From Dolosigranulum savutiense (lineage in GTDB: Bacteria; Bacillota; Bacilli; Lactobacillales; Carnobacteriaceae_A), in assembly GCF_039830095.1 (NCBI RefSeq), contig NZ_CP142435.1, positions 1,914,478 to 1,978,477 of the forward strand: 64,000 bases of DNA, in the 5' to 3' direction. Below, one piece after another: positions 21,110-29,527 of this stretch. Every line of letters starts with the position of its first letter. Position 1 is the stretch's first letter. Made by a program: the position numbers and the translations under genes. Under the pieces are notes generated by a model. The model was given only the letters and a program-made list of their open reading frames with translations, made no database searches and was not told the DNA's origin.

Positions 21110-22038
21110 TATTTGGCCTCCTTTTCACTGTAATGTGCTACCCATTTTTCTTTTGCAGAACCGTCTAAGAGCGGGAAGTTCAACTTGAATCGCTCAGTTA
21201 CAAACTGCTTGGCAATGGCACGCGCCATTTGTCGAATACGGCGCAAGTAATCAGGTCGTTCAATTTGTGAAACTGTTCCGCGGGCATCTAGCAAGTTGAA
21301 GACATGTGAACACTTCAAGACATAATCGTATGCCGGATGCACAAGTCCTTCTTCAATTAATCGCAACGCTTCCGTTTCATAAGCTTTAAACTGGTTGCTC
21401 AACATCCGATGATCACTCTGATCAAAAGCATACGTGGAATGTTCGAACTCTGGTTGTTTGAAGATATCGCCATATTTAACACCTTTCGTCCATTCTAGTT
21501 CATACACATTATTAACTTCTTGCACATAAGAAGCTAGGCGTTCAATACCATATGTAAGTTCCGCCGTCACAACATCTACTTCCATTCCGCCTACTTGCTG
21601 GAAATACGTAAATTGGGTCACTTCCATCCCATCCAACCAAACTTCCCAACCAAGACCGGCACAACCCAGCGAAGGATTCTCCCAGTTATCTTCTACAAAG
21701 CGAATATCATGTTGCAATGGATCAATTCCTAATGCTTCCAAACTACCTAAATACAGGGCTTGAATATTATCAGGAGAAGGTTTCATCACTACTTGGAATT
21801 GGTGATGTTGAAACAACCGGTTCGGATTTTGACCGTAACGTCCATCATCTGGCCGTCGCGAAGGTTCAACATATGCAGCATTCCAAGGCTCTGGGCCGTT
21901 ACTGCGCAAGAACGTATACGGACTCATTGTTCCTGCTCCTTTTTCCGTATCATATGCATTAAGCAACAAACAGCCTTGATCTGACCAATAACGTTGCAAC
22001 TTTAAAATAATATCTTGAAATGATAATGTTTGACTCAT
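21109..22038 (-). CDS. glyQ: Glycine-tRNA ligase alpha subunit
   Basis: This is the catalytic alpha subunit of glycyl-tRNA synthetase, 309 residues. Class II synthetase signatures are visible: [12 protein letters not shown] and [17 protein letters not shown], plus [21 protein letters not shown] in the active site. The RBS is AAAGGAAGACAATAA. It is the first gene of glyQS, and its leader holds a T-box riboswitch ending about 25 bp before the start. Confidence 0.98.
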   Translation of the reverse strand: MSQTLSFQDIILKLQRYWSDQGCLLLNAYDTEKGAGTMSPYTFLRSNGPEPWNAAYVEPSRRPDDGRYGQNPNRLFQHHQFQVVMKPSPDNIQALYLGSLEALGIDPLQHDIRFVEDNWENPSLGCAGLGWEVWLDGMEVTQFTYFQQVGGMEVDVVTAELTYGIERLASYVQEVNNVYELEWTKGVKYGDIFKQPEFEHSTYAFDQSDHRMLSNQFKAYETEALRLIEEGLVHPAYDYVLKCSHVFNLLDARGTVSQIERPDYLRRIRQMARAIAKQFVTERFKLNFPLLDGSAKEKWVAHYSEKEAK

Positions 22039-22062
22039 TTATTGTCTTCCTTTCTTCTAATT

Positions 22063-22270
22063 AAAAAACCGTTCCTATGCTGACACTACTCTCCTGTGTT
22101 CAGCATAGGGACGGTTTTCCCGCGGTTCCACCCTATTTCCAGCACTCCTCTAAGAATGCTAGCACTTTTATATAGTTGGCAGATGTAGTTACTTCCACTA
22201 CTTATCAAGTTGGTGCCTGCCAACTTCATAGCGAATACCTCTTACCATTCCATATTAAATCTATTTTCCC
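22063..22270 (-). promoter_or_regulatory. T-box riboswitch (glycine) upstream of glyQS
   Basis: The T-box consensus AGGGTGGAACCGCG lies at 22121-22134 (minus strand). It is followed by a terminator hairpin with arms 22096-22116 and 22067-22086 and a T-run. Upstream, an 8-9-bp stem GTTGGCAG/CTGCCAAC is the likely base of Stem I. By family knowledge, uncharged tRNA-Gly stabilises the antiterminator and turns glyQS on. The short leader resembles the compact glyQS class. I could not assign the GGC specifier with certainty; the 5' limit is approximate. Confidence 0.93.
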
Positions 22271-22287
22271 AAAATATTGTCTGCTTG

Positions 22288-23064
22288 TCAATCATTTTTC
22301 TCTTGTAATAATTGACCCCAATCTTGCATTTGTTGGATAAATGTTTTACTTTTTAGATGCACCCCGACTAACTCTTCATAAATTGTATCAATCACCCGTT
22401 GCATCTCTCCCTTTACCTCATCACTGACTGAAATCCGTCTTAGCTTTTCAATATTAAGCTGTGCGAATTGGCGAATAAAATGAACCGCACGTGGATCAGC
22501 TTGCAGCCGATATTGATCACGATCAAAATGTTCTGGGCACAGCAAGCCATGCAAACGACTCGAATAATCAAAGCGCCCATCTTGCCGATAACAAACAACG
22601 CACCCGCGTAACTCTGGCATTACCCCGAATTGATAAAGTAACTTCACTTCAAAAATATTCATAATAACTTGCCCATCTAACCCTTGATCAAGCAACTCTA
22701 ACCCAATAGCTAACTGATTATATAGTCCTGCTGCTGGTATGTGATCTTCCATACTTGCATCAACTAAGCCACAAATATACGTGCCATACGCATTTTTAAA
22801 AATATCTTGTTGAATATGAGTCAGAGGTTGCACCTGCGAAGCATCTCTAATAAACGATAATCCTTGTGAATTGAGTTGGACAATAAAGTGAGCAATCGTA
22901 AACGGTTGAATCACGGCAGCTAACCGCTGATTCGGACGCTTCGATCCCCGTACAAAAAACATTAATTTCCCATAGTCTTTTAAAAAAATTTTAACAAGAT
23001 AGTCTCGTTCTTTATACCGTCTTTTGGACAATACAATACCGGCAGATTCGACAATATTGGCCAA
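22288..23064 (-). CDS. recO: DNA repair protein RecO
   Basis: This is a recombination mediator that helps RecA load on SSB-coated DNA in the RecFOR pathway. It has 258 residues with the N-terminal OB fold (ESAGIVLSKRRYKERDYLV) and a C-terminal zinc-binding motif, CVVC followed by LCPEHF. The start is a TTG with TTGAGGTGAGACG upstream. It follows era after 32 bp, the usual Firmicutes order, and is the last gene of the phoH operon before the glyQ leader. Confidence 0.95.
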   Translation of the reverse strand: MANIVESAGIVLSKRRYKERDYLVKIFLKDYGKLMFFVRGSKRPNQRLAAVIQPFTIAHFIVQLNSQGLSFIRDASQVQPLTHIQQDIFKNAYGTYICGLVDASMEDHIPAAGLYNQLAIGLELLDQGLDGQVIMNIFEVKLLYQFGVMPELRGCVVCYRQDGRFDYSSRLHGLLCPEHFDRDQYRLQADPRAVHFIRQFAQLNIEKLRRISVSDEVKGEMQRVIDTIYEELVGVHLKSKTFIQQMQDWGQLLQEKND

Positions 23065-23096
23065 CGTCTCACCTCAATTTGTTAAGTAATCTTTAA

Positions 23097-24005
23097 TTAA
23101 TAATCATCTCGGCGGTAACCATATTCATTCAATCGTGCTGGCTTTTCTCGCCAATCTTTTTGAACTTTTACCCATAACTCAAGATGAATATCGTCTCCTA
23201 ATAAGCGTTCGATATCTTTTCGGGCGCGGATACCGATATCTTTAATCATCTTGCCACCTTTGCCAATAATAATTCCTTTTTGGCTCTTTCGCTCAACAAT
23301 AATCATTGCATTAACTTGTACTTTACCATCTGTATCTCGATCAATCTGTTCCGTCACGACAGCTACTGAATGTGGAATTTCCTCCCGGGTCAAGTGAAGC
23401 ACTTTCTCCCGAATAAGTTCCGAGACAATAAAATACTCTGGATGATCTGAGACTTGCTCATCCGGGTAAAATTGTGGGCCTTCCGGTAAATAACTAACCA
23501 CATGATTTAACAATTCTGACACATTGTTACCTTGCAACGCAGAAATCGGAATCACTTCGGCAAAGTTACCCTCACTCGTATAGGATGCGATAATATCTGG
23601 CAACTCATCCGGTGAAATTTGATCAATTTGGTTTAAGACTAAAAATACCGGTGTCTGAATAGACTGCAACTTATCCATAATGAAGCGATCACCAGGACCG
23701 ATTTTTTCAGTTACATTGATTAAGAATAACACAACATCAACGCCACCGATTGTTCCTATCGCTGAGTCCACCATGAACTTGCCTAATCGATGCTTAGGCT
23801 TATGTATACCGGGTGTATCAATAAACACAATTTGTTCAGTATCAGTTGTATAGATTCCTTGAATTTTATTACGGGTTGTTTGCGCTTTATCACTAATAAT
23901 CGTAATCTTCTGACCGACAATGTGATTTAACAAAGTTGATTTCCCAACATTGGGACGTCCGATTAGTGTGACAAAACCTGATTTAAACTGTGATGTTTCT
24001 TTCAT
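23097..24005 (-). CDS. era: GTPase Era
   Basis: Era is an essential GTPase that binds the 3' end of 16S rRNA and assists 30S assembly. It has 302 residues. The G-domain motifs are [12 protein letters not shown] (G1), DTPGIH (G3) and NQID (G4). The C-terminal KH domain has [14 protein letters not shown]. The start codon overlaps the cdd stop by one base. Confidence 0.98.
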   Translation of the reverse strand: MKETSQFKSGFVTLIGRPNVGKSTLLNHIVGQKITIISDKAQTTRNKIQGIYTTDTEQIVFIDTPGIHKPKHRLGKFMVDSAIGTIGGVDVVLFLINVTEKIGPGDRFIMDKLQSIQTPVFLVLNQIDQISPDELPDIIASYTSEGNFAEVIPISALQGNNVSELLNHVVSYLPEGPQFYPDEQVSDHPEYFIVSELIREKVLHLTREEIPHSVAVVTEQIDRDTDGKVQVNAMIIVERKSQKGIIIGKGGKMIKDIGIRARKDIERLLGDDIHLELWVKVQKDWREKPARLNEYGYRRDDY

Positions 24006-24412
24006 TATACCAAATCTCCTGACTTAAAAGCTCCTGGAAGTAGTGTACCGACCGTTGTTTCTTGGATTAAACCATGACTATTCATCAAAATAACCGGCAT
24101 CTCTGGGGGACAAAACTCTGAAATCACTTGGCGGCATGCACCACAGGGAGAGATTGGTCCCTCTGTATTGCCCGTCACCACTAAACATTCAAAGGACTGA
24201 TCTCCTTGGGCAATAGCCGAAAACAAAGCTGTACGCTCGGCGCAGTTCCCTAAGCTATATGAAGCATTTTCAATATTACATCCACCATAAATCTTACCTG
24301 AATCCGTTAAAACAGCCGCGCCAACAGGAAACTGTGAATAGGGAACATACGCCTTATCCAACATCCCATGAGCCACTTGCTTCAATTCCTGTATATAATT
24401 TTCTGCTACCAT
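24005..24412 (-). CDS. cdd: Cytidine deaminase
   Basis: This enzyme deaminates cytidine and deoxycytidine to uridine in pyrimidine salvage. It has 135 residues, the size of tetrameric bacterial Cdd. The active-site Glu and zinc ligands are visible in NCAERTALF and PCGACRQ. The ATG at 24412 follows AGAGGGGGATTGATT; a TTG two codons earlier is in frame but lies too close to that RBS. Its place between dgkA and era is the standard Firmicutes layout. Confidence 0.97.
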   Translation of the reverse strand: MVAENYIQELKQVAHGMLDKAYVPYSQFPVGAAVLTDSGKIYGGCNIENASYSLGNCAERTALFSAIAQGDQSFECLVVTGNTEGPISPCGACRQVISEFCPPEMPVILMNSHGLIQETTVGTLLPGAFKSGDLV

Positions 24413-24425
24413 AATCAATCCCCCT

Positions 24426-24806
24426 CTAGAAATACATCATAATCTTTGGCACAAATAATAATAATCCAATAATAAAGGAAAACACAGCTGAAATTAAGAC
24501 AATTCCGGCTGACATATCTTTCACTTTTTTAGCTAGTGGATGATACTCATCAATAACTAAATCGACTAAGTTTTCAATAATTGTATTTAAGATTTCGCTA
24601 GCAATCACAACAAATACCGCTACCAATAACCATTTATAATCACTTGGAGAGAAATCAAAGGCCAAAGAACCCAAAATAACGATAACCGTCATTGAGATGT
24701 GAAATCGAAAATTGCGTTCCTCACGATAAGCCGTCTTAACTCCTTCCCAAGCAAAATGAGCAGAGCGCTTAAAGGTTTTATTTTTTTCAGGACGCGGTTG
24801 ACTCAT
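24426..24806 (-). CDS. dgkA: Undecaprenol kinase / DgkA-family lipid kinase
   Basis: This is a small integral membrane kinase of 126 residues with three membrane helices. In Gram-positives the family phosphorylates undecaprenol rather than diacylglycerol. The signature ASEILNTIIENLVDL contains the conserved catalytic Glu and Asn residues, and FRFHISMTV precedes the first helix. It overlaps the ybeY stop by 4 bp. Confidence 0.95.
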   Translation of the reverse strand: MSQPRPEKNKTFKRSAHFAWEGVKTAYREERNFRFHISMTVIVILGSLAFDFSPSDYKWLLVAVFVVIASEILNTIIENLVDLVIDEYHPLAKKVKDMSAGIVLISAVFSFIIGLLLFVPKIMMYF

Positions 24807-25276
24807 CGAACCAGTCCGAATCCATCCAAAATATTCCGTTGCAAGTCGAACATCTCAGCTTCTTCTTCATCCGTCATATGATCATAACCATTCAGGTGCA
24901 AGAAACCATGTACAACTAAAAAGCCTAACTCGCGCTTCTCTGAATGCCCATATTCAACTGCCTGTTCCTGTGCTCGATCAAAAGATACGAAAATATCTCC
25001 TAACTCACGGGGTAAATCCATGACTTCTTCGATTGCCGGGAAGTTATCTTCAGGTGTCAATTCTTCTACAGCAAATGAAATCACATCGGTAATATAATCT
25101 TTCTGTCGATATTCTCGGTTAATGTTTTGAATCTCTGTATTATCCACGATGATGACTGACATGGTACAATTATCCTCGATATCTAAATAATCAGCTGCAT
25201 ACGCCAAAATATCTTGAACCATTTGCGTTAAATCATCGGTTAGTTTTTGTTGCTCATCGTATAATTCAACAATCAT
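24803..25276 (-). CDS. ybeY: Endoribonuclease YbeY
   Basis: YbeY is a metal-dependent RNase involved in 16S rRNA 3' maturation and ribosome quality control. It has 157 residues. The zinc motif is HGFLHLNGYDHMTD (His-x3-His-x5-His), preceded by ISFAVEE and ELGDIFVS. It is 3 bp downstream of phoH and overlaps dgkA, so it sits within one long operon. Confidence 0.96.
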   Translation of the reverse strand: MIVELYDEQQKLTDDLTQMVQDILAYAADYLDIEDNCTMSVIIVDNTEIQNINREYRQKDYITDVISFAVEELTPEDNFPAIEEVMDLPRELGDIFVSFDRAQEQAVEYGHSEKRELGFLVVHGFLHLNGYDHMTDEEEAEMFDLQRNILDGFGLVR

Positions 25277-25279
25277 ACT

Positions 25280-26299
25280 TTACTCCTTATGTTTATTATC
25301 TGCATCACGATTATAAGCGGCAATAACTTGTGACACCAGCTGATGTCGGACAACATCACTTGCGCTAAATTGAACGTGTCCAATCCCCGGTGTACCTTGC
25401 AAGATATGGCGCGAATGAACTAAACCGCTCATCTGTCCACGCGGTAAGTCAATCTGACTAATATCCCCATTAATCATCATCTTGGAGCCAAAGCCTAGTC
25501 GTGTTAGAAACATCTTCATCTGTTGTGTGGTTGTATTTTGCGCTTCGTCTAAAATAACGAAGGCATCATCCAATGTCCGCCCTCGCATATACGCAAGAGG
25601 CGCAATCTCGATGGTTTCTTTTTCCATTAAACGATTCGTATGCGTTACGCCTAAAATACTGTAGAGTGCATCATAGAGCGGGCGTAAATACGGATCAACT
25701 TTCTCCTTCAAGTCACCAGGTAAGAATCCTAAGCTCTCACCCGCTTCAACCGCGGGACGAGTTAGTATAATACGCTTCACTTCATTCTTACGCAACGCTT
25801 CAACCGCTAAGGCTACAGCTAGGAATGTTTTTCCCGTACCTGCTGGACCAATTCCAAAGACAATATCATTCTTCTTAGCACTTTGCACATAATATTGTTG
25901 GCCCACATTCCGTACCCGAATCGGCTTCCCATCTACATCTCGTCCAACAATTTGTTCATGCATTCGCATAAATTGATCGAGTTGATCGGACTCCGCCAAC
26001 CTAAGTGCACTCATCACATCAGCCGGTTTAATTCGACTTCCATGTTCATACAGTAACTCGAGTTGTCCTAAAATTTCTCCTGCCCGAATGACTTGCGCTT
26101 CTGAACCAGTCAAAATCACCTTTTCGCCACGTGTTGATATCTGAATATCTAAAGCTTCTTCCAATAACGTTAAGTGATTATTTTGCGGACCGAATATCGC
26201 AATCGCTTGATCGGGATCCTTAAATGTTCGCATCGATTGAAATTTCTGATCTGTCAACAGTAACATCGCCCCTTCAAATTTTCTCGTCAACTTTATCAT
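25280..26299 (-). CDS. phoH: PhoH family ATPase
   Basis: This is a PhoH-like NTPase of about 328-339 residues, linked by context to RNA metabolism with ybeY and era. The core shows GIGPAGTGKTFLAV (Walker A), TRPAVEAGESLGFLPGD and FVILDEAQNTT (Walker B). The start is uncertain: the first ATG (26299) has no clear RBS, while the ATG at 26266 (MLLLTDQKF) has AAGGGG only 2 bases away. It heads the phoH-ybeY-dgkA-cdd-era-recO operon. Confidence 0.94.
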   Translation of the reverse strand: MIKLTRKFEGAMLLLTDQKFQSMRTFKDPDQAIAIFGPQNNHLTLLEEALDIQISTRGEKVILTGSEAQVIRAGEILGQLELLYEHGSRIKPADVMSALRLAESDQLDQFMRMHEQIVGRDVDGKPIRVRNVGQQYYVQSAKKNDIVFGIGPAGTGKTFLAVALAVEALRKNEVKRIILTRPAVEAGESLGFLPGDLKEKVDPYLRPLYDALYSILGVTHTNRLMEKETIEIAPLAYMRGRTLDDAFVILDEAQNTTTQQMKMFLTRLGFGSKMMINGDISQIDLPRGQMSGLVHSRHILQGTPGIGHVQFSASDVVRHQLVSQVIAAYNRDADNKHKE

Positions 26300-26365
26300 A
26301 CCACAGATTGCAGTTGAGGACCAGTTGTCAATTCAATTTTATCCTATCATTATAACAGCATAGTA

Positions 26366-26397
26366 AACCACCTTGTCGTTTTTGAACTTCAAGGTGG
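26366..26397 (-). terminator. Probable terminator after PTS IIC-like gene
   Basis: An 8-bp stem (26368-26375 with 26390-26397) stops 10 bp after the coding region. The following T-run is weak (TTTACT), so the call is tentative. Confidence 0.45.
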
Positions 26398-26406
26398 CTG
26401 TCATGA

Positions 26407-27429
26407 TTATTCAACTGATAAAGCTAAATCACCAAAGTGCATAAAATGCATAGCATATAACGCTTTATTAACACTGTATGTGATTAAAATCGGTAAAATC
26501 GCTCCGCACAATAACTGAATACCCAGTGCACTTAGGCCACCATTATTCAATAACCAAATCGGAGATACGAAAGCTGAAAAGCCCATACCACCTACTCCTG
26601 GAACGGCTTGGAAGCCAAATCCAACTGTTGCAAGTGGTGCACAAATGGCAGCTGAGAGCAGTGGCCCAATCATGACGGTTGGATTTTTAATTAGATTCGG
26701 TAATTGCAACTTTGGTGTGACAATTAATTGACCTAAGAAACCACCCATGTCATTATCGCGCCAAGAAACAAATGCATAAGCAAAGAATTGCGATGTTGTA
26801 CCGATTAGTAAGGCCCCATTCACCAGTGGACTAAGCGCTAAAGCAATCGATAGTGCTGCGGATGACAACGGGGACATTAATGCAATTGCGAACAAGACGG
26901 ACATAATCATTGACCCAACAACGGGACTCCCTTCAACCGCACCTGAAATCATCTGACTTAATTGCAAGAGTACCGGTTGAATCACACCGCTGGACAAGAC
27001 ACCAACAACTCCACCAATTAGCACGGTTACGATTGGGATAGTAATCATATCTAATTTTGATGTACCCGTAATTTTTTTACCAACAAAAACCGCTACTGTA
27101 GCAGCTATAAGAGCCCCGACTGGATCCCCACCTACTAAGCTAAGTGACCCATCTTCTAAAATAGTAACTGCTCCTGCCCCCAATGTCGCTGATGACATCG
27201 CTGAGAATAAGACAAGTGCGTTGACTTCCATCTTATAGGCAATGCCCGCTCCTAACGCTGGTGCGAGCATAACTGTAGTAACTTTTCCAATCTTAAATAG
27301 CATCTCAATTCCGGTCATATTACCAAGCGTTTGGATTAAAAAACCAATTCCAACCGCAACAAAAATTGCAAACGCAACCCCTGATGATACTTTCATAACC
27401 TGTTCTTGCACATACTGCTTTGCCTTCAT
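26407..27429 (-). CDS. Stand-alone PTS EIIC-like membrane protein (PTS_EIIC_2 family)
   Basis: This is a very hydrophobic protein of 340 residues with about nine to ten membrane segments and the glycine-rich loops typical of the PTS_EIIC_2 group (for example GGDPVGALIAATVAV and PGVGGMGFSAFVSPIWLLNNGG). No IIA or IIB domain or gene is adjacent, so transport by phosphorylation cannot be assumed and the substrate is unknown. The ATG at 27429 follows GGGAGAAAGTT; the frame is open 22 codons further up, through a predicted attenuator hairpin. It appears to be governed by the leader ORF and RNA stems at 27454-27666. Confidence 0.8.
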   Translation of the reverse strand: MKAKQYVQEQVMKVSSGVAFAIFVAVGIGFLIQTLGNMTGIEMLFKIGKVTTVMLAPALGAGIAYKMEVNALVLFSAMSSATLGAGAVTILEDGSLSLVGGDPVGALIAATVAVFVGKKITGTSKLDMITIPIVTVLIGGVVGVLSSGVIQPVLLQLSQMISGAVEGSPVVGSMIMSVLFAIALMSPLSSAALSIALALSPLVNGALLIGTTSQFFAYAFVSWRDNDMGGFLGQLIVTPKLQLPNLIKNPTVMIGPLLSAAICAPLATVGFGFQAVPGVGGMGFSAFVSPIWLLNNGGLSALGIQLLCGAILPILITYSVNKALYAMHFMHFGDLALSVE

Positions 27430-27453
27430 AACTTTCTCCCTCTCTTTTTTTAA

Positions 27454-27570
27454 GTATAAAAATAACCTACATATCACTGTAGGCTCGATCGTCATTAGAG
27501 CCCTTCAACTAACTTCGAATAGGACTCTACGTTTACTCAACTGTAGAATCCTGGGCTAAATAATAATGAC
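27454..27570 (-). promoter_or_regulatory. Candidate leader-peptide attenuator of the PTS IIC-like gene
   Basis: Read on the minus strand, three sets of stems compete. (1) GTCATTA (27564-27570) pairs with TAATGAC (27491-27497), and inside it AGCCC (27553-27557) with GGGCT (27499-27503), enclosing a 10-bp hairpin (27543-27552 with 27521-27530). (2) GGCTC (27498-27502) can instead pair with GAGCC (27482-27486). (3) GAGCC overlaps the left arm of a terminator hairpin (27478-27485 with 27464-27471) followed by ATTTTTAT. The first arms lie over the last codons and stop of the 36-codon ORF. A ribosome there would open stem 1, allow stem 2 and block the terminator. The pairings are seen; the mechanism is inferred. 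Confidence 0.6.
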
Positions 27571-27666
27571 TAAGTAATCACTATGAGCAGTAGGTGCACT
27601 ATCTGCCTGAACTGATTTTTTTGATAATTTAGTTTTTATGTTATATACCTTTAATCCGTTTTTCAT
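27556..27666 (-). CDS. 36-residue leader or signal peptide ORF
   Basis: This small ORF starts MKNGLKVYNIKTKLSKK and ends SAPTAHSDYLVIII. It has an excellent RBS (AAAGGAGGAGCACTT before ATG) and a strong promoter 26 bp upstream. It is basic at the N-terminus and hydrophobic over the last six residues, with no cysteine. I do not recognise a family. Its stop codon falls inside the first stem of the attenuator described at 27454-27570, which suggests a regulatory leader peptide. A secreted peptide is an alternative, but there is no signal peptide or membrane segment. Confidence 0.6.
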   Translation of the reverse strand: MKNGLKVYNIKTKLSKKSVQADSAPTAHSDYLVIII

Positions 27667-27691
27667 AAGTGCTCCTCCTTTTCATATTAGT

Positions 27692-27720
27692 ATAATAAAC
27701 TAAATTATCTAACATGTCAA
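27692..27720 (-). promoter_or_regulatory. Strong vegetative promoter for leader ORF and PTS IIC-like gene
   Basis: TTGACA (27715-27720), a 17-base spacer, then TATTAT (27692-27697) on the minus strand. The -35 is a perfect consensus. Confidence 0.75.
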
Positions 27721-27797
27721 TAGTTTTTATTATATATAATTAATATTTATTAGTGAGATTTGTGCTAATCACTCAGTTTTGGTCTTATTTTATAAAT

Positions 27798-27830
27798 AAA
27801 AAAAGACACCAACATAAAATGGTTGATGCC
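27798..27830 (-). terminator. Intrinsic terminator of rpsU-yqeY
   Basis: A 9-bp stem (27805-27813 with 27822-27830, one G-U pair) is followed by seven T residues on the minus strand, 9 bp after the yqeY stop. Confidence 0.85.
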
Positions 27831-27839
27831 TCATTTATA

Positions 27840-28286
27840 TTATTCTGATAATTTAGCTTTGACGACTTCACTGACAAAATTGCCGTCTGCGCGACCTTTA
27901 ACTTTGGGCATGACAGCTCCCATAACTTTCCCCATATCCTGCATACCACTTGCATTGACACTATCAATGACAGATTGAACAATCTCTTTCACTTCGTCAT
28001 CTGATAAGGGTTCTGGTAAATACTCAGCAACGATAGCTAATTCTTCTTCCACTTCGTCTACTAAGTCGTCACGTCCAGCTTGTTTAAATTCTTGCAGAGA
28101 ATCAAGTCGTTGCTTCTTCTCACGAGCAAGAATATCAAGTTCTTCTTGTTCTGTCAAGTCGTCTTGTTTAGCTAGTTTTTCATTTTGGAGCGATGCTTTT
28201 AACATGCGAATGGTTTTTAGTTTGGCTTTATCTTTCGCCTTCATCGCTGCCTTCATGTCTTGGTTTAATTGATCTAATACGCTCAA
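27840..28286 (-). CDS. yqeY: GatB/YqeY domain protein
   Basis: This 148-residue YqeY family protein is related to the tail domain of GatB, which contacts tRNA in the amidotransferase complex. Its own role is not established. Diagnostic features are the helical N-terminus (LNQDMKAAMKAKDKAKLKTIRML) and the C-terminal MGKVMGAVMPKVKGRADG motif. It lies 20 bp after rpsU, the conserved rpsU-yqeY pair of Firmicutes. Confidence 0.94.
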   Translation of the reverse strand: MSVLDQLNQDMKAAMKAKDKAKLKTIRMLKASLQNEKLAKQDDLTEQEELDILAREKKQRLDSLQEFKQAGRDDLVDEVEEELAIVAEYLPEPLSDDEVKEIVQSVIDSVNASGMQDMGKVMGAVMPKVKGRADGNFVSEVVKAKLSE

Positions 28287-28306
28287 TTATAACACCTCTC
28301 TACAGA

Positions 28307-28489
28307 TTAACGGCGCTTGTGGTTACGGCGACGTGCCTCTTCTGATTTCTTCTTACGTTTAACACTTGGTTTCTCGTAATGTTCACGTTTACGTGCTTCT
28401 CTTAATGTGCCACTCTTAGAAACTGAACGTTTAAAACGACGAAGAGCGTCATCGATTGACTCACCATTTTTAATTGTTGTTTTAGTCAT
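28307..28489 (-). CDS. rpsU: 30S ribosomal protein S21
   Basis: This is a 60-residue basic protein of the small subunit that assists initiation. [17 protein letters not shown] residues ([18 protein letters not shown]) and the Lys/Arg-rich C-terminus are diagnostic. The RBS is GGGGAGGTTCAGTC. It is the first gene of rpsU-yqeY and has its own promoter and a leader of about 70 bases with two small hairpins. Confidence 0.97.
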   Translation of the reverse strand: MTKTTIKNGESIDDALRRFKRSVSKSGTLREARKREHYEKPSVKRKKKSEEARRRNHKRR

Positions 28490-28593
28490 GACTGAACCTC
28501 CCCTCGTCTACTCAGGTGCTATGCACCTCTCACTTACTTATTGGATAGTTATCCAATTACACTTATTATATAAAAATATCACGCAACAATCAA
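28490..28593 (-). promoter_or_regulatory. rpsU promoter and structured leader
   Basis: TTGATT (28588-28593), a 17-base spacer and TATAAT (28565-28570) form a good promoter. Between it and the gene are two perfect hairpins: ATTGGAT-family inverted repeat at 28540-28557 and AGGTGC/GCACCT at 28514-28528. Whether they regulate rpsU is unknown. Confidence 0.65.
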
Positions 28594-28664
28594 TACCCAT
28601 TTTCAATTTCTCAATATAAAATTTTACCATTCTTAAAACAAAACTGGTTTATGATTTATTTTAT

Positions 28665-29090
28665 TTAATGATGGGAACAATTTTCACATAGGCCAAAAAT
28701 CTCGAAGCGGTGCGATTTAATCTCACAGTTCGGTAGCTGATCACTAAAGTAACTCATAGGGCAATCTTCCAATTCTTTCGTATTGCCACAATCAGTACAA
28801 ATAAAGTGATGGTGGTGGTGATCATCATGCAGATCACAGCTGAAGCGGAAAATTCGTTCTCCTTCCAGCTCCGTCACTTCCACTAAGCCCAAATCAACAA
28901 ATGTGTATAAATTGCGGTAAATTGTATCTGGACTAATACCACGAAAGTGCTCCAGCATCTTCTCTTGCACGTCTTTGGCTGATAAATAACGATCTTCTTG
29001 CATTAATATATTAAGCATTTTATGGCGCTTATTGGTTAGTTTAAAACCATTATCGGATAATTTTTCCATTGCATAGTCTAATTTATTCAT
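28665..29090 (-). CDS. zur: Fur-family regulator, probably Zur (zinc uptake repressor)
   Basis: This is a metal-responsive repressor of 141 residues. The winged-helix DNA-binding part contains LTNKRHKMLNIL and ISPDTIYRNLYTF. The metal-binding part has HDDHHHHHFICTDCG with a CxxC, and the C-terminus has CENC, giving the structural zinc site. The SGHKFEIYG-like segment (KSHRFEIFGLCENC) is closer to Bacillus Zur than to Fur or PerR. The ATG at 29090 follows GGGGGTTAGATCG. It lies 14 bp after the rhodanese gene. Confidence 0.85.
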   Translation of the reverse strand: MNKLDYAMEKLSDNGFKLTNKRHKMLNILMQEDRYLSAKDVQEKMLEHFRGISPDTIYRNLYTFVDLGLVEVTELEGERIFRFSCDLHDDHHHHHFICTDCGNTKELEDCPMSYFSDQLPNCEIKSHRFEIFGLCENCSHH

Positions 29091-29104
29091 CGATCTAACC
29101 CCCA

Positions 29105-29515
29105 TTAATAGATCGGCTTCGAGTTCGTCCGACCATCCCAATTATCGAAACCGCCTTTCAGATAATAAATTTCTTTATATCCTTCTTTTTTTAACTTAAG
29201 AGCTGCTCGTAAGCTCAACATTTTTCCTTCTTCATAGAGATAAATTGGTTGATCATAGCGCAATTCCCCCATTCGTCGATTCAATTCAGCATAGGGCATA
29301 TTGCGTGCTCCTAGAATATGACTGCGCTTGTATTCATCTTTCTGGCGCAGATCAATCAGCTGAGCTTTTCGGATATTTTCACGAAATTCATCATTTTCTA
29401 AAGCTTCCGCTGCTTGACGACGACGGAAAAAATTCACCGCTTCATAAAGCAACCATCCAAGCCCGGCAATGAGTAAAATCCACCAAATAACTTGTGATAC
29501 ATCCACATTAATCAT
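29105..29515 (-). CDS. Membrane-anchored rhodanese-like protein lacking the catalytic Cys
   Basis: This 136-residue protein has one N-terminal membrane helix (about residues 8-25) and a rhodanese domain (LIDLRQKDEYKRSHILGARNMPY). The active-site loop, normally C-x-x-G-x-R after the fourth strand, reads EEGKMLSLR (residues 95-103). There is no cysteine anywhere in the protein, so sulfurtransferase activity is unlikely. It sits between glcK and zur in a conserved rhomboid-glcK cluster. Its role is unknown; a binding or scaffold function is possible. Confidence 0.88.
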   Translation of the reverse strand: MINVDVSQVIWWILLIAGLGWLLYEAVNFFRRRQAAEALENDEFRENIRKAQLIDLRQKDEYKRSHILGARNMPYAELNRRMGELRYDQPIYLYEEGKMLSLRAALKLKKEGYKEIYYLKGGFDNWDGRTNSKPIY

Positions 29516-29527
29516 CCTTTCTTATCG

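Noticed and set aside
27454..27570. A known metabolite riboswitch (preQ1, SAM, purine, guanidine)
   Set aside because: None of the conserved core motifs of these classes is present; the overlap with a translated leader ORF fits attenuation better.
27556..27666. A Rgg-type short hydrophobic pheromone
   Set aside because: There is no hydrophobic N-terminal region and no Rgg regulator gene nearby.
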